A stretch of DNA of 64,000 nt from Segatella copri (GTDB taxonomy: Bacteria > Bacteroidota > Bacteroidia > Bacteroidales > Bacteroidaceae), in assembly GCF_026015625.1 (NCBI RefSeq), contig NZ_JAPDVG010000001.1, positions 1,426,001 to 1,490,000 of the forward strand, in the 5' to 3' direction. Numbering within the stretch: position 1 is the first letter of the stretch; every line of letters starts with the position of its first letter. A model generated the notes under the pieces. It was not told where the DNA came from. It worked only from the letters and a program-made list of their open reading frames with translations, and searched no databases. Positions 27,637-34,901 of the stretch are shown piece by piece. A program made the position numbers and the translations under genes.

Positions 27637-28899
27637 TTATTCCGGGACTTCTATCTCGCCTGACATTAAGCGAGGGAGAAGAGTGTCACGGAGAGTTGAG
27701 AGGGTTGTATTCTCAGTACCCTTTATTTGCTTCTGTTTCTGCAAATTATCAATTATCTTCTGAAACTCCACAATATCTTGCTCTTTAGGAATCAATACAG
27801 ATTCCTTTTCTATGAAATCTTTTATTGCAAAGTTCTTTATACCCGAAGTTCCATTCTCGTAGCCAAACATAATGTCATTATCATATTTGTATTTCCATGA
27901 ATAATAAACATAAGAACTGAATTGACTCAAAGGACGTAATACCTTGCAAAAATTCGTACACACAATATCATGTTTGTATTTCTTAAGCAGCTCCTCTGTA
28001 ACGAGACTTGTTCTTCCTGTAGATACAGTAGCAGTACCTCCCGAGATTTCCACGAGAATATCTTTATCTTTAAGATGCTTGGCTTGATAATTCTTTTCCA
28101 AAATATAACGCTGGGGAGTTTTACCTCTTACACCATTATTAATATCTTGGAAATCACATCCTCTGACACAAGCTACTTCATGCGTATAGTTTCCTTGAGG
28201 GTTTTCTTTTCCCCAATCTCCGGAAATCAGACTGTCTATCATTTCAGAATAGCTTCCTACTTCCCATCCTTCTGGAATCATTCCCAATTCACTATCCACG
28301 AACTTACCATCCTTGAAAGGCTCAAAGTCAACGAACCAATTCTTGAAAATAGCCTGCGCCATCTCCTCCAAATCAGCATTGATCTTGTTGTTCAACTCTA
28401 TCTTCCGGTCGAGAGAAGAAAGGATGGAGGCAATGCGGCGCTGGTCGTCTACCTTTTCGGGAATAACTATATTCCAATCAGAAAATGTAGATTTATTTAT
28501 AATAGGTACTGCAGTTGATGTTTTACTAATATAATTCAACTCTTTGCCTACAATACACATCAAATAATATACAAAGTCTGAATCAACATTTGAATGAGGA
28601 ACAATAGTATTTATTTGCTGATTAGTCACTAATTCTCTATCAGTCTTTACTACTTTACCTAAATCCGAACCAATACAACTTACACAGATGGAATTGGCAG
28701 GAATAAGGCATTTAGCAACTTCAGCAACGCCTAATTCAGTAAGAGTTCTTGCTGTTACTGGTGATGTTTTGTTTGACATATCATCAGAAGGAGAAAGGAA
28801 TGGGATTTTACCACCCCAGTTTTCCCTTATTGCTGTTTTGGGAGTTTTGCCTGTTATTATTTGCCCCAAATCACCAATTTTAACTTCTTTCCACTCCAT
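27637..28899 (-). CDS. hsdS: Type I restriction enzyme, HsdS specificity subunit
   Basis: 420 residues, two target-recognition domains (about 1-135 and 195-365) each followed by a conserved helical spacer. The central one reads DDQRRIASILSSLDRKIELNNKINADLEEMAQAIFKNWF in parts, and the C-terminal one IPKEQDIVEFQKIIDNLQKQK. Full length and uninterrupted. The spacer determines the gap in the bipartite target; the target itself cannot be read from sequence. The start is preceded by GGAGG within the hsdM 3' end (3-bp gap). Base composition of the recognition domains is more AT-rich than in hsdM and hsdR, as usual for these exchangeable domains. Confidence 0.95.
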   Translation of the reverse strand: MEWKEVKIGDLGQIITGKTPKTAIRENWGGKIPFLSPSDDMSNKTSPVTARTLTELGVAEVAKCLIPANSICVSCIGSDLGKVVKTDRELVTNQQINTIVPHSNVDSDFVYYLMCIVGKELNYISKTSTAVPIINKSTFSDWNIVIPEKVDDQRRIASILSSLDRKIELNNKINADLEEMAQAIFKNWFVDFEPFKDGKFVDSELGMIPEGWEVGSYSEMIDSLISGDWGKENPQGNYTHEVACVRGCDFQDINNGVRGKTPQRYILEKNYQAKHLKDKDILVEISGGTATVSTGRTSLVTEELLKKYKHDIVCTNFCKVLRPLSQFSSYVYYSWKYKYDNDIMFGYENGTSGIKNFAIKDFIEKESVLIPKEQDIVEFQKIIDNLQKQKQIKGTENTTLSTLRDTLLPRLMSGEIEVPE

Positions 28900-28902
28900 A
28901 CT

Positions 28903-30411
28903 TTACACCTCCCATCCAATTTTCTTCAACTGCACTCTAATCTCCTCTTCCTGCTTCTTGCTTTCCTCAAACAGCTGCTTCAGCTCACCGGTGAGATTCG
29001 TCATTTTCTCCTCGAAAGGCACTCCGTCGCCTTCGTCTTCGGCGATTCCTACGTATCTTCCAGGAGTCAGGATGAAGTCCTGAGCAGCAATCTGCTCGGT
29101 GGTGCATACGGCACAGAAACCCTTTTCATCCTCCAGAGTTCCCTGCTGGAAGGCATGGAAGGTGTCGGAGATTTTCTTAATATCCGTATCAGGCATCAGC
29201 TCACGAAGCTTGCGAGTAACCATCGTGCCCAGATTGCGAGCGTCGATAAACACGGTCTTGCCCGCCTGTGCCTTGTTGCGGCTGATAAACCAAAGACTTA
29301 CAGGAATGCCCGTACTGTAGAACAGCTGCGAAGGCAAAGCCACGATTCCCTCTACCAGGTCGGCTTCGATGATGGCTTGGCGAATCTGTCCCTCGCCGCC
29401 ACTCTGACTCGAAAGCGCACCATTCGCCAGCACCAAACCTATCTTTCCGTTTGGAGCCAGATGGTGAATCATGTGCTGCATCCACGCAAAGTTGGCGTTG
29501 CCAGCAGGCGGCAAGCCATACTGCCAGCGCACGTCTTCCTGAAGCGCACTTTGCCCCCAGTCGCTGAGGTTGAAAGGAGGATTGGCAAGAATGTAATCTG
29601 CCTTCAGCGTAGGGTGCTGGTCATCTAAGAAACTGTCTGCATATACTCTACCCAGATTCGCTTCCAAACCATGGATGGCAAGGTTCATTTGTGCAATCTT
29701 CCAAGTATCAGGGTTCGATTCCTGTCCGTAGATACTGATTTTACGCAGGTTCCCCTTGTGACGATCTATAAACTTGGCACTCTGCACAAACATACCGCCC
29801 GAACCGCAGCAAGGGTCAAAGACTCTACCCTCGTAAGGCTCAAGAATCTCCACCAGTGTGCGGACAATGCAGGAAGGCGTATAGAACTCACCAGCGTTCT
29901 TTCCCTCCTGAGAGGCAAACTTCTGCAAGCAATATTCATAGGCTCTACCCAAGAGGTCTTTCTCCTCGCCAGCATCATGCATTTCTATGTTGGTAAAGAG
30001 ATCTACGACTTCACCTAATTTGTTTTTAGGCAGTTCCGGACGGGCAAAATTACCGGGCAGAACACTCTTCAATCTTTCGTTCTCACGCTCAATAGCGATG
30101 AGCGCTTCATCTATCACCACGCCTATTTGCGGTGTGTGGGCAGCAGCGCTAATCTTGCCCCATCGAGCCTCAGCAGGCACGTAGAAGATGTTCTCGGCAG
30201 TGTATTCGTCCTTATCTTCCGGGTCGGCGTATTCGTCGCCCTGCAGCTCCTGGAACTTCTGGTCGAAGCGGTCGCTGATGTATTTCAGGAAGATGAGTCC
30301 GAGCACCACGCCCTTGTACTGTGATGCATCGAGACTGCCTCGCAAAATGTCGGCAGCCTTCCATATTTTCTCTTCAAAACCTATGCTGATTGTATCTTGT
30401 TTCTTAGCCAT
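28903..30411 (-). CDS. hsdM: Type I restriction enzyme, HsdM methyltransferase
   Basis: 502 residues. N6-adenine methyltransferase that protects the host DNA and forms the core of the enzyme. The N-terminal helical HsdM_N domain covers ~1-150. Motif I is VFDPCCGSGGMFVQ (~197) and the catalytic motif IV is ILANPPFNLSDWG (~275). The C-terminal helices (ELKQLFEESKKQEEEIR) contact HsdS. It begins 7 bp after the small lipoprotein gene and is followed by hsdS after 3 bp, so these are one operon. Confidence 0.96.
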   Translation of the reverse strand: MAKKQDTISIGFEEKIWKAADILRGSLDASQYKGVVLGLIFLKYISDRFDQKFQELQGDEYADPEDKDEYTAENIFYVPAEARWGKISAAAHTPQIGVVIDEALIAIERENERLKSVLPGNFARPELPKNKLGEVVDLFTNIEMHDAGEEKDLLGRAYEYCLQKFASQEGKNAGEFYTPSCIVRTLVEILEPYEGRVFDPCCGSGGMFVQSAKFIDRHKGNLRKISIYGQESNPDTWKIAQMNLAIHGLEANLGRVYADSFLDDQHPTLKADYILANPPFNLSDWGQSALQEDVRWQYGLPPAGNANFAWMQHMIHHLAPNGKIGLVLANGALSSQSGGEGQIRQAIIEADLVEGIVALPSQLFYSTGIPVSLWFISRNKAQAGKTVFIDARNLGTMVTRKLRELMPDTDIKKISDTFHAFQQGTLEDEKGFCAVCTTEQIAAQDFILTPGRYVGIAEDEGDGVPFEEKMTNLTGELKQLFEESKKQEEEIRVQLKKIGWEV

Positions 30412-30418
30412 AATATGT

Positions 30419-30829
30419 TTATTTTTCTACGAGCACAAGCTTCCAGTCCTCATTCTGCAGAACGAGGGTCCCGTTGTTGTCCGTAATGGTGAATATCTGA
30501 TTATCTATCTGTATTTTGTTCTCCTTTATTAAATAGGTGTAGTGACCGCAAGGGATGATTTCGGTGGTAGTTTGGGTTATTTTACCGCCTTCGTCGAAGT
30601 GGTTCACTTCCGTCGTTTCGGAGAAAGAAATCGCATCTGAGGTGAAACTGCAGAACAAAGGAGCCTCTTTTACGTCGATAAAGATACTTCCAACGCGCTG
30701 ATAAAGGGCTGAAATCTGCCATTCGTGGGCTAAAAATGTGGTTTCGTAATCAAAAGCCTCTGATTTTTCTGTTTCATCGTCGCTAGAACAGGCGGTGGAA
30801 GAAAGCATAAAAAAAGCGACTATTATCAT
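30419..30829 (-). CDS. Small lipoprotein, lipocalin-like, leading the hsd operon
   Basis: 136 residues. Short signal with LSSTAC lipobox (Cys ~14), then an Asp/Glu-rich linker (SSDDETEKSE). The remaining ~105 residues are antiparallel beta strands (HEWQISALYQ, FCSFTSDAISFSE, YTYLIKENKIQIDNQIFTITDNNGTLVL in parts), the look of lipocalin-like/META-type small lipoproteins common in Bacteroidetes. Specific role unknown. It lies 7 bp before hsdM and shares the promoter at 30895, which is unusual for a restriction operon; it may simply be the gene into which the cassette was inserted. Confidence 0.75.
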   Translation of the reverse strand: MIIVAFFMLSSTACSSDDETEKSEAFDYETTFLAHEWQISALYQRVGSIFIDVKEAPLFCSFTSDAISFSETTEVNHFDEGGKITQTTTEIIPCGHYTYLIKENKIQIDNQIFTITDNNGTLVLQNEDWKLVLVEK

Positions 30830-30894
30830 ATAAAAATAAGATAATATTCGCCTGCGGATAAGAACATGATGATATTGGACTAACTTTGCCTGAG

Positions 30895-30902
30895 CAAAAT
30901 TA
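30895..30902 (-). promoter_or_regulatory. -7 element of the lipoprotein-hsdMSR operon
   Basis: TAATTTTG followed by CT on the minus strand, 66 bp upstream of the lipoprotein start codon. Confidence 0.5.
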
Positions 30903-31373
30903 TCCCCCTAAAACCTTGTGCATCAATAAGTTATATCTTTTCATCTTAGTACTGTTATTATGTAGTTTCTAGCTTTCCAGACTATTGCTACGTCAATAAT
31001 TTGTTAATTGCTAGCAAAGATAATAAAAAGTTGGCAAACCCAAGAATTTTATCACGTTATTTAACGGAAAAATGCAAAATATGGAGGTTAGGAAGGTATT
31101 TTACCCCCTCTAGTATGGGCAAAAATGCCCCTCCTCGGACTCGGAATCATGCTCCAAAGGTAGGTATTTTTGACAAATACAATGAATTGGGGATATAAAA
31201 ATGAGCACTAGAGCGGTGCAATGTACAGTATTTCGCACCAGAGAATGTAGATTATTATTATACACACATAAATGAAGTACACCTGACATAAACTTTCGTA
31301 ATTATCTCATACACAAGCAATTTAGAACTATCACATACTCTAGCAAACAACCCATTCAAGCATTACACTTAGT

Positions 31374-31529
31374 GGGTCATAAGGTCAAAGTCATTTAGGG
31401 TCATTATGTTTTCCGAGAGTTAAAAAGTCACTATAGATATATATAAATAAATATTTATATATACTATAGCAGCCAAGTGACATTTACTTTTTCAAATGAC
31501 CCTAAATGACATTGACACCAAATGACCCC
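31374..31529. repeat. Origin-like inverted repeat: GGTCA arrays flanking an AT palindrome
   Basis: Left arm 31374-31405 and right arm 31495-31529 are near reverse complements; their inner 16 bases (31390-31405 and 31495-31510) match exactly. Each arm holds four GTCA half-sites (left: 31376, 31384, 31390, 31400). Between them lies an imperfect AT-only palindrome, 31431-31469, with CTATAG at both tips. Iteron-like sites around an easily melted segment resemble a replication origin, but a partition or regulatory site is possible. Confidence 0.6.
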
Positions 31530-31668
31530 TTTTCATTTCTTCAGCTACTTCCGAGTCCTTTCTTGCATTTTCATTGTTTTTGCAATAAAGTTCAGACAGA
31601 AAATCAATAGAACTTATTGTATTACAATTACTTACAGCATTTCTTGCATAGAAAGTTAGGGGGAAAGC

Positions 31669-31699
31669 TTGCATTCTGCCCGAAAATGTTGTATCTTTG
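31669..31699 (+). promoter_or_regulatory. Promoter of the HU-like gene
   Basis: TTG at 31669-31671, 20-nt spacer, TATCTTTG at 31692-31699 followed by CA. It gives a leader of about 165 nt containing several GC-rich short inverted repeats. Confidence 0.65.
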
Positions 31700-31872
31700 C
31701 ACCGGCAATCGAAAGAACAGCCTTTTGTGCCTTGCTCGGGTCTTCTCTTAAGACCAACACGGGTCATAAATGATGGCAGGCGCCGGTCATCAATGAAGAC
31801 CCCGAAAACGGCAGGAACGGGGCGTTCTGGGGAGTTGCAAAACAAAGGACTCTAAACATACTACAAACGACT

Positions 31873-32547
31873 ATGATTAATTACAGCATCGTAATGCGTA
31901 GCGTGAACGCAAATCTTCTGGAAATCAACCAGGCTAAGTCACGCATCAACCAGGCAAAGAAGGAGGGTACAACCCCTGACCCAAAGGACCTGGAACTCGT
32001 GAAGACTGAGAAGCAGAACGCTTTCGCCATCTCACAGTACACCGACATCATGACCATCGAGAAGTTTGCCAAGCACATCACCTCTCATGGTACTGTTTAT
32101 TCGAGAGCTGACATCAGCGCCATCCTCTACATCGCCGTAGACTGCATGCGTGAGATGTTGCTTGAGGGCAAGAAAATCCGTCTGGGCGATCTTGGTGATT
32201 TCTCTCTCCTTCTCACCTCGAAGGGTGCTGAGGATGCTGACAAGTTCACCTCGCAGAACATCACCGGCGTAAAGGTTCAGTGGGAGCCTGGTCAGGAGTT
32301 CAAGAACCTTCGCGATGACGCCGAGTTCAACCTCGTAGCCAGCCGCAGTGCTCAGGCTGCCGTTATCAAGGCGATTAAGGAGGGTAAGACCAACGTTGAC
32401 CTCAACGCGCCAACTACTCCGGATAATACGCCTGGCGGTTCTACCCCAGGCGGTTCAAACACCGGCACTACCGGCAGCGAAGGCCAAGGCTCTGAATCAA
32501 GCGGCGGTACTACCGGCAAGGACGATACTGGCGACGGCCTTGAATAG
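31873..32547 (+). CDS. HU-like DNA-binding protein with low-complexity tail
   Basis: 224 residues. Residues ~1-135 match the HU/IHF-related family of Bacteroidetes (YSIVMRSVNANLLEIN at the N-terminus, then GKKIRLGDLGDFSLLLTSKGAEDADKFT and VKVQWEPGQEF), which is larger than classical HU. The last ~45 residues are Gly/Ser/Thr/Pro (GGSTPGGSNTGTTGSEG), likely disordered. Codon use is biased toward GC-ending codons, suggesting good expression. Multiple paralogues per genome are usual, mostly beside smalltalk and amidase genes. Probably bends or packages DNA of the element; that is inference. Confidence 0.88.
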   Translation: MINYSIVMRSVNANLLEINQAKSRINQAKKEGTTPDPKDLELVKTEKQNAFAISQYTDIMTIEKFAKHITSHGTVYSRADISAILYIAVDCMREMLLEGKKIRLGDLGDFSLLLTSKGAEDADKFTSQNITGVKVQWEPGQEFKNLRDDAEFNLVASRSAQAAVIKAIKEGKTNVDLNAPTTPDNTPGGSTPGGSNTGTTGSEGQGSESSGGTTGKDDTGDGLE

Positions 32548-32552
32548 CCCAA

Positions 32553-32594
32553 GGATAGACTGGCTAGGGTGCTAGCCCCTAGCCCAGCCTATCC
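32553..32594. repeat. Hairpin between the HU-like and smalltalk genes
   Basis: GGATAGACTGGCTAGGG (32553-32569) pairs with CCCCTAGCCCAGCCTATCC (32576-32594) with small bulges, 6-nt loop. No T-run follows, so it is more likely an mRNA-stabilising or processing structure than a terminator. Confidence 0.6.
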
Positions 32595-32605
32595 GCCCAC
32601 AAAAA

Positions 32606-32639
32606 ATTCAACATTCAACACTCAACATTCAACATTCAA
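32606..32639 (+). repeat. TTCAACA heptamer repeats before the smalltalk start
   Basis: Four TTCAACA-type units (one CTCAACA) plus TTCAA and an A-run end directly before the ATG at 32644, almost the same as the leader at 13790-13818. Confidence 0.75.
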
Positions 32640-32643
32640 AAAA

Positions 32644-32739
32644 ATGAAAGCGAACACTTGGAAAACAATTCTTCAGATAGCCATCAGCATACTGACCGCT
32701 ATCGCTACGACGCTCGGAGTAACGAGCTGCATGGGATAA
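32644..32739 (+). CDS. Smalltalk protein (31 residues)
   Basis: Sequence starts MKANTWKTILQIAISILTAI and ends in GVTSCMG. One hydrophobic helix of ~18 residues follows a short basic N-terminus, with a Cys near the end that looks like a lipobox (GVTSC). This is the 'smalltalk' family of Bacteroidales, named for its size and repeatedly found near HU-like and amidase genes. Function unknown; a membrane or toxin-like peptide is possible. It lies ~97 bp downstream of the HU-like stop. Confidence 0.85.
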   Translation: MKANTWKTILQIAISILTAIATTLGVTSCMG

Positions 32740-32782
32740 AAACAAAAGAATGTGTCATAAGTCTAAATAATGGTAGCCGAAG

Positions 32783-32977
32783 ACGGGCTGAAAGCCCAAA
32801 AGCTCCTAGCCCAGGGCAGCGCCCTGGGTTTTTAAATAGATACAACAAAGTCGCCCTGTAAGGGCAAAAGCCTTCAATTTCAAAGCTTTTGCCCTTACAG
32901 GGCGACTTGTTTGCGTCCGTATTTACCCAGGGTGCTACCCTGGGCTAGGAGCTTCTGCCCCTTCAGGGCGTGTGGGG
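32783..32977. repeat. Nested palindromic repeat, second full copy
   Basis: Same layout as 7738-7933: outer arms with CTCCTAGCCCAGGG and CCCTGGGCTAGGAGC, inner arms TCGCCCTGTAAGGGC and its complement. The outermost 15 bases differ (GGGCTGAAAGCCC), showing divergence. It lies between convergent smalltalk and DUF1232 genes. Confidence 0.85.
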
Positions 32978-33011
32978 CAAAACATGTTAAAGTTTAGCTA
33001 CTACTGTAGCC

Positions 33012-33044
33012 GGTCATGAAGGGTCAAAGTCATTAAGGGTCATT
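33012..33044. repeat. Third GGTCA array, near-copy of the origin-like left arm
   Basis: GTCA half-sites at 33013, 33023, 33029 and 33039 in direct orientation. The segment matches 31374-31405 in nearly every position apart from short indels. It lies downstream of smalltalk and before the DUF1232 gene, at the right edge of the accessory region. Confidence 0.6.
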
Positions 33045-33077
33045 TTCATTTTCTTATGCCTTGCCCCTAGAGAAAAA

Positions 33078-33485
33078 TCAAACCGGTGTATCGGTGGCTG
33101 AATCCTTGAAGAGGTCATCGGCTGATGGAATCTCATCTTCATCAAACCACTTCTTCAACTTGTCCTGAGCCTTTGACTTTACATCATCTGAAACCTCACC
33201 CCAAACTTTCTTGAGCACAAACAGCAATACGGCCAGGTCATCACCCAAACCGGCAATAGGTATGGCGTCTGGAATCACATCGAGCGGACTGATGAGATAA
33301 CCCAAGGCTCCTACGATCAGAGCCTTGTCCTTCAGCGAAACCTTGTCACTCTCTAACGTATAATAGAGAATGAGCGCTGTATAAACCATCTTGGCACCGG
33401 CACGTTTGGCAACATGCGAAATCTTCTCGACAAATGCACGCTGGGTGAACTTGTCCTTATAGTCCATAAAGTCTGGTAATGTCAT
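33078..33485 (-). CDS. DUF1232 (YkvA-like) membrane protein
   Basis: 135 residues. The family core is ALIVGALGYLISPLDVIPDAIPIAGLGDDLAVLLFVLKKV (in parts), about residues 60-100, a helical hairpin at the membrane. The C-terminus is charged (KSKAQDKLKKWFDEDEIPSADD). Function unknown. It follows a 145-residue membrane-protein gene 39 bp away on the same strand. Confidence 0.88.
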   Translation of the reverse strand: MTLPDFMDYKDKFTQRAFVEKISHVAKRAGAKMVYTALILYYTLESDKVSLKDKALIVGALGYLISPLDVIPDAIPIAGLGDDLAVLLFVLKKVWGEVSDDVKSKAQDKLKKWFDEDEIPSADDLFKDSATDTPV

Positions 33486-33524
33486 ACTACTTACAGTTTA
33501 TAGTTTATTATTTATAGTTTACAG

Positions 33525-33962
33525 TTACGACCGCTTCTCGTAGAAGAGGACTGCCTTGATGAAGGTCTCCATCTTAGGCTCCTTATGATGGTTCACGCGA
33601 TAGGCGATGATCATCTGGAGAAGTGCCTTGACAAAACACGCCAGCAGCAGGCCGATGATGACGGCTATGACCGTGGCGAGCATCTTGCCGTTGTCGTAGA
33701 TGGGTGACTTATCCGGGAAACAGGACAGTACCAATACGGGGAGGACGGTGATGAAACCGCCGATGGTGAGCTGGCTGCGCTTGGAACCGCCCATGTCGAG
33801 TATCGACTGCTTATCGAAAAGATAATCATCCAGCTCCATGCGGGTAATGCCGTAGTTCTCAAACTTTGGGAAATCGGGCTCATTGCCATATTTCGCTATC
33901 TTGCCCGTTACCTTATGTTCGAAATCATCTAATATCTGCTTTTCCGGTTCTCTGAGTTTCAT
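33525..33962 (-). CDS. Uncharacterised membrane protein
   Basis: 145 residues. A soluble N-terminal part (EKQILDDFEHKVTGKIAKYG) is followed by two membrane segments (~70-85, TIGGFITVLPVLVLSCF, and ~95-120, LATVIAVIIGLLLACFVKALLQMII), and a short basic tail. No family recognised. Same strand as the DUF1232 gene and probably cotranscribed with it. Confidence 0.7.
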   Translation of the reverse strand: MKLREPEKQILDDFEHKVTGKIAKYGNEPDFPKFENYGITRMELDDYLFDKQSILDMGGSKRSQLTIGGFITVLPVLVLSCFPDKSPIYDNGKMLATVIAVIIGLLLACFVKALLQMIIAYRVNHHKEPKMETFIKAVLFYEKRS

Positions 33963-34048
33963 AATCTTGCTAGTTTTTAAAATCGTTTAAAAATGAATGC
34001 ATCTTATACCTTATTATATATAAAGGCTGCGATGCTGAAAAAAAGAAA

Positions 34049-34477
34049 GCAGTGCCCCTGTAAGCCGAGTTCTGTGTTCCTATATCAGATATGCTGTTAT
34101 GCTGTGTTCATACCAGATATAAGAACGTCTGTCATTTATCTAGTCCCAAAGTCACCCTTGGGCTCAAGCACTCTACCCTCCACAGCAGCCCTAAGGCAAT
34201 CGGACGAGCCGCCCTCAATCTGCGGTATACATGAGCTTACAGCTCCCAGATGGCACAGCCTGGCGATCACCCGCCAGCTGGTGGTCTCTTACACCACCTT
34301 CTCACCCTTACTCTCACCACCCCAGACTGGACAAACGGGATAAGTGAAAGCGGTTATTTTCTTCTACCGACACCTACTGTCACCAATAGCTTCTAGTTTC
34401 GGAAGTGGGATGCTCTATGCTGCCCGGACTTTCCTCTCGCACCTGAAAGATGCCAGCGACAGACCGGAGCACTGCTT
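34049..34477 (-). ncRNA. rnpB: RNase P RNA
   Basis: Class A-type RNase P RNA. On the minus strand GAGGAAAGTCCGGGC lies near the 5' end (~34429-34443), and the 3' end carries ACAGAACTCGGCTTAC. Terminal GCAGTGC (5') and GCACTGC (3', 34049-34055) pair as helix P1. The -7 element TACTTTTG at 34486-34493 sets the start near 34478. Length ~428 nt. No protein is encoded here despite short open frames. Confidence 0.95.
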
Positions 34478-34485
34478 TCGACATG

Positions 34486-34493
34486 CAAAAGTA
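34486..34493 (-). promoter_or_regulatory. -7 element, rnpB
   Basis: TACTTTTG followed by CA on the minus strand, 9-10 bp before the inferred 5' end of RNase P RNA. Confidence 0.65.
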
Positions 34494-34792
34494 CAAAAAA
34501 CTTTTGATACTATCGCACGATTCCTCACTTTTTTATGCATCATTAGTTATTCGCAAGGCTATTTTCACTCTTTTCCCCCAGTTAAACCGAGTTTCTGAGC
34601 CGCTGTCTTTTAACAGATATTCAATAATTAATAAAAGATAGTTTCGTATACAAAACTAAGATTTTCATGCTTACATTCAAATATTTGTGAATTTAGGGCA
34701 TTTCTTGTTTAATAGCCGTTAAAGTGTTAATTTGAAATGTTAAAACGGAATAAATTTATGCAGAGAATGAAGCGTATCTCAAAAAATGACCC

Positions 34793-34800
34793 TATATTTG
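34793..34800 (+). promoter_or_regulatory. -7 element, htrA
   Basis: TATATTTG followed by CA. It lies downstream of an earlier in-frame start (34737), which argues for the ATG at 34902. Confidence 0.6.
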
Positions 34801-34901
34801 CAACCGGAAACAGAGCGATGCATGACAAGCTGACTTTTGGCATGATATTAGCTGCTGCAGTTCCAAGGAAAAGAAAAGTAAACAATAAAAAAATAAGAAA
34901 C

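Larger units (their letters stand above)
30830..31872. other. 1-kb gene-poor segment with divergent promoters and origin-like structure
   Basis: No credible gene. From left to right it holds the -7 element of the hsd operon (30895-30902, minus), a plus-strand TAACTTTGC (30881-30889) with no obvious gene behind it, an AT-rich stretch to ~31370, the GGTCA/TGACC arms and AT palindrome (31374-31529), and the promoter of the HU-like gene (31669-31699) with a ~170-nt GC-richer leader. Confidence 0.6.

Noticed and set aside
27637..28899. Possible phase-variable hsdS with inversion
   Set aside because: No second hsdS, no inverted repeats in the gene and no recombinase gene nearby.
31001..31198. Plus-strand open frame of 65 residues in the 1-kb gap
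   Set aside because: AT-rich, no domain; only a weak TAACTTTGC at 30881 upstream. Not enough support.
31492..31845. Minus-strand open frame of 117 residues upstream of the HU gene
   Set aside because: Covers the promoter and leader of the HU-like gene and the origin-like right arm; no start signals or domain.
34737..34901. Upstream extension of the HtrA gene
   Set aside because: Contains a TATATTTG promoter and no signal peptide; the ATG at 34902 gives a normal signal sequence.
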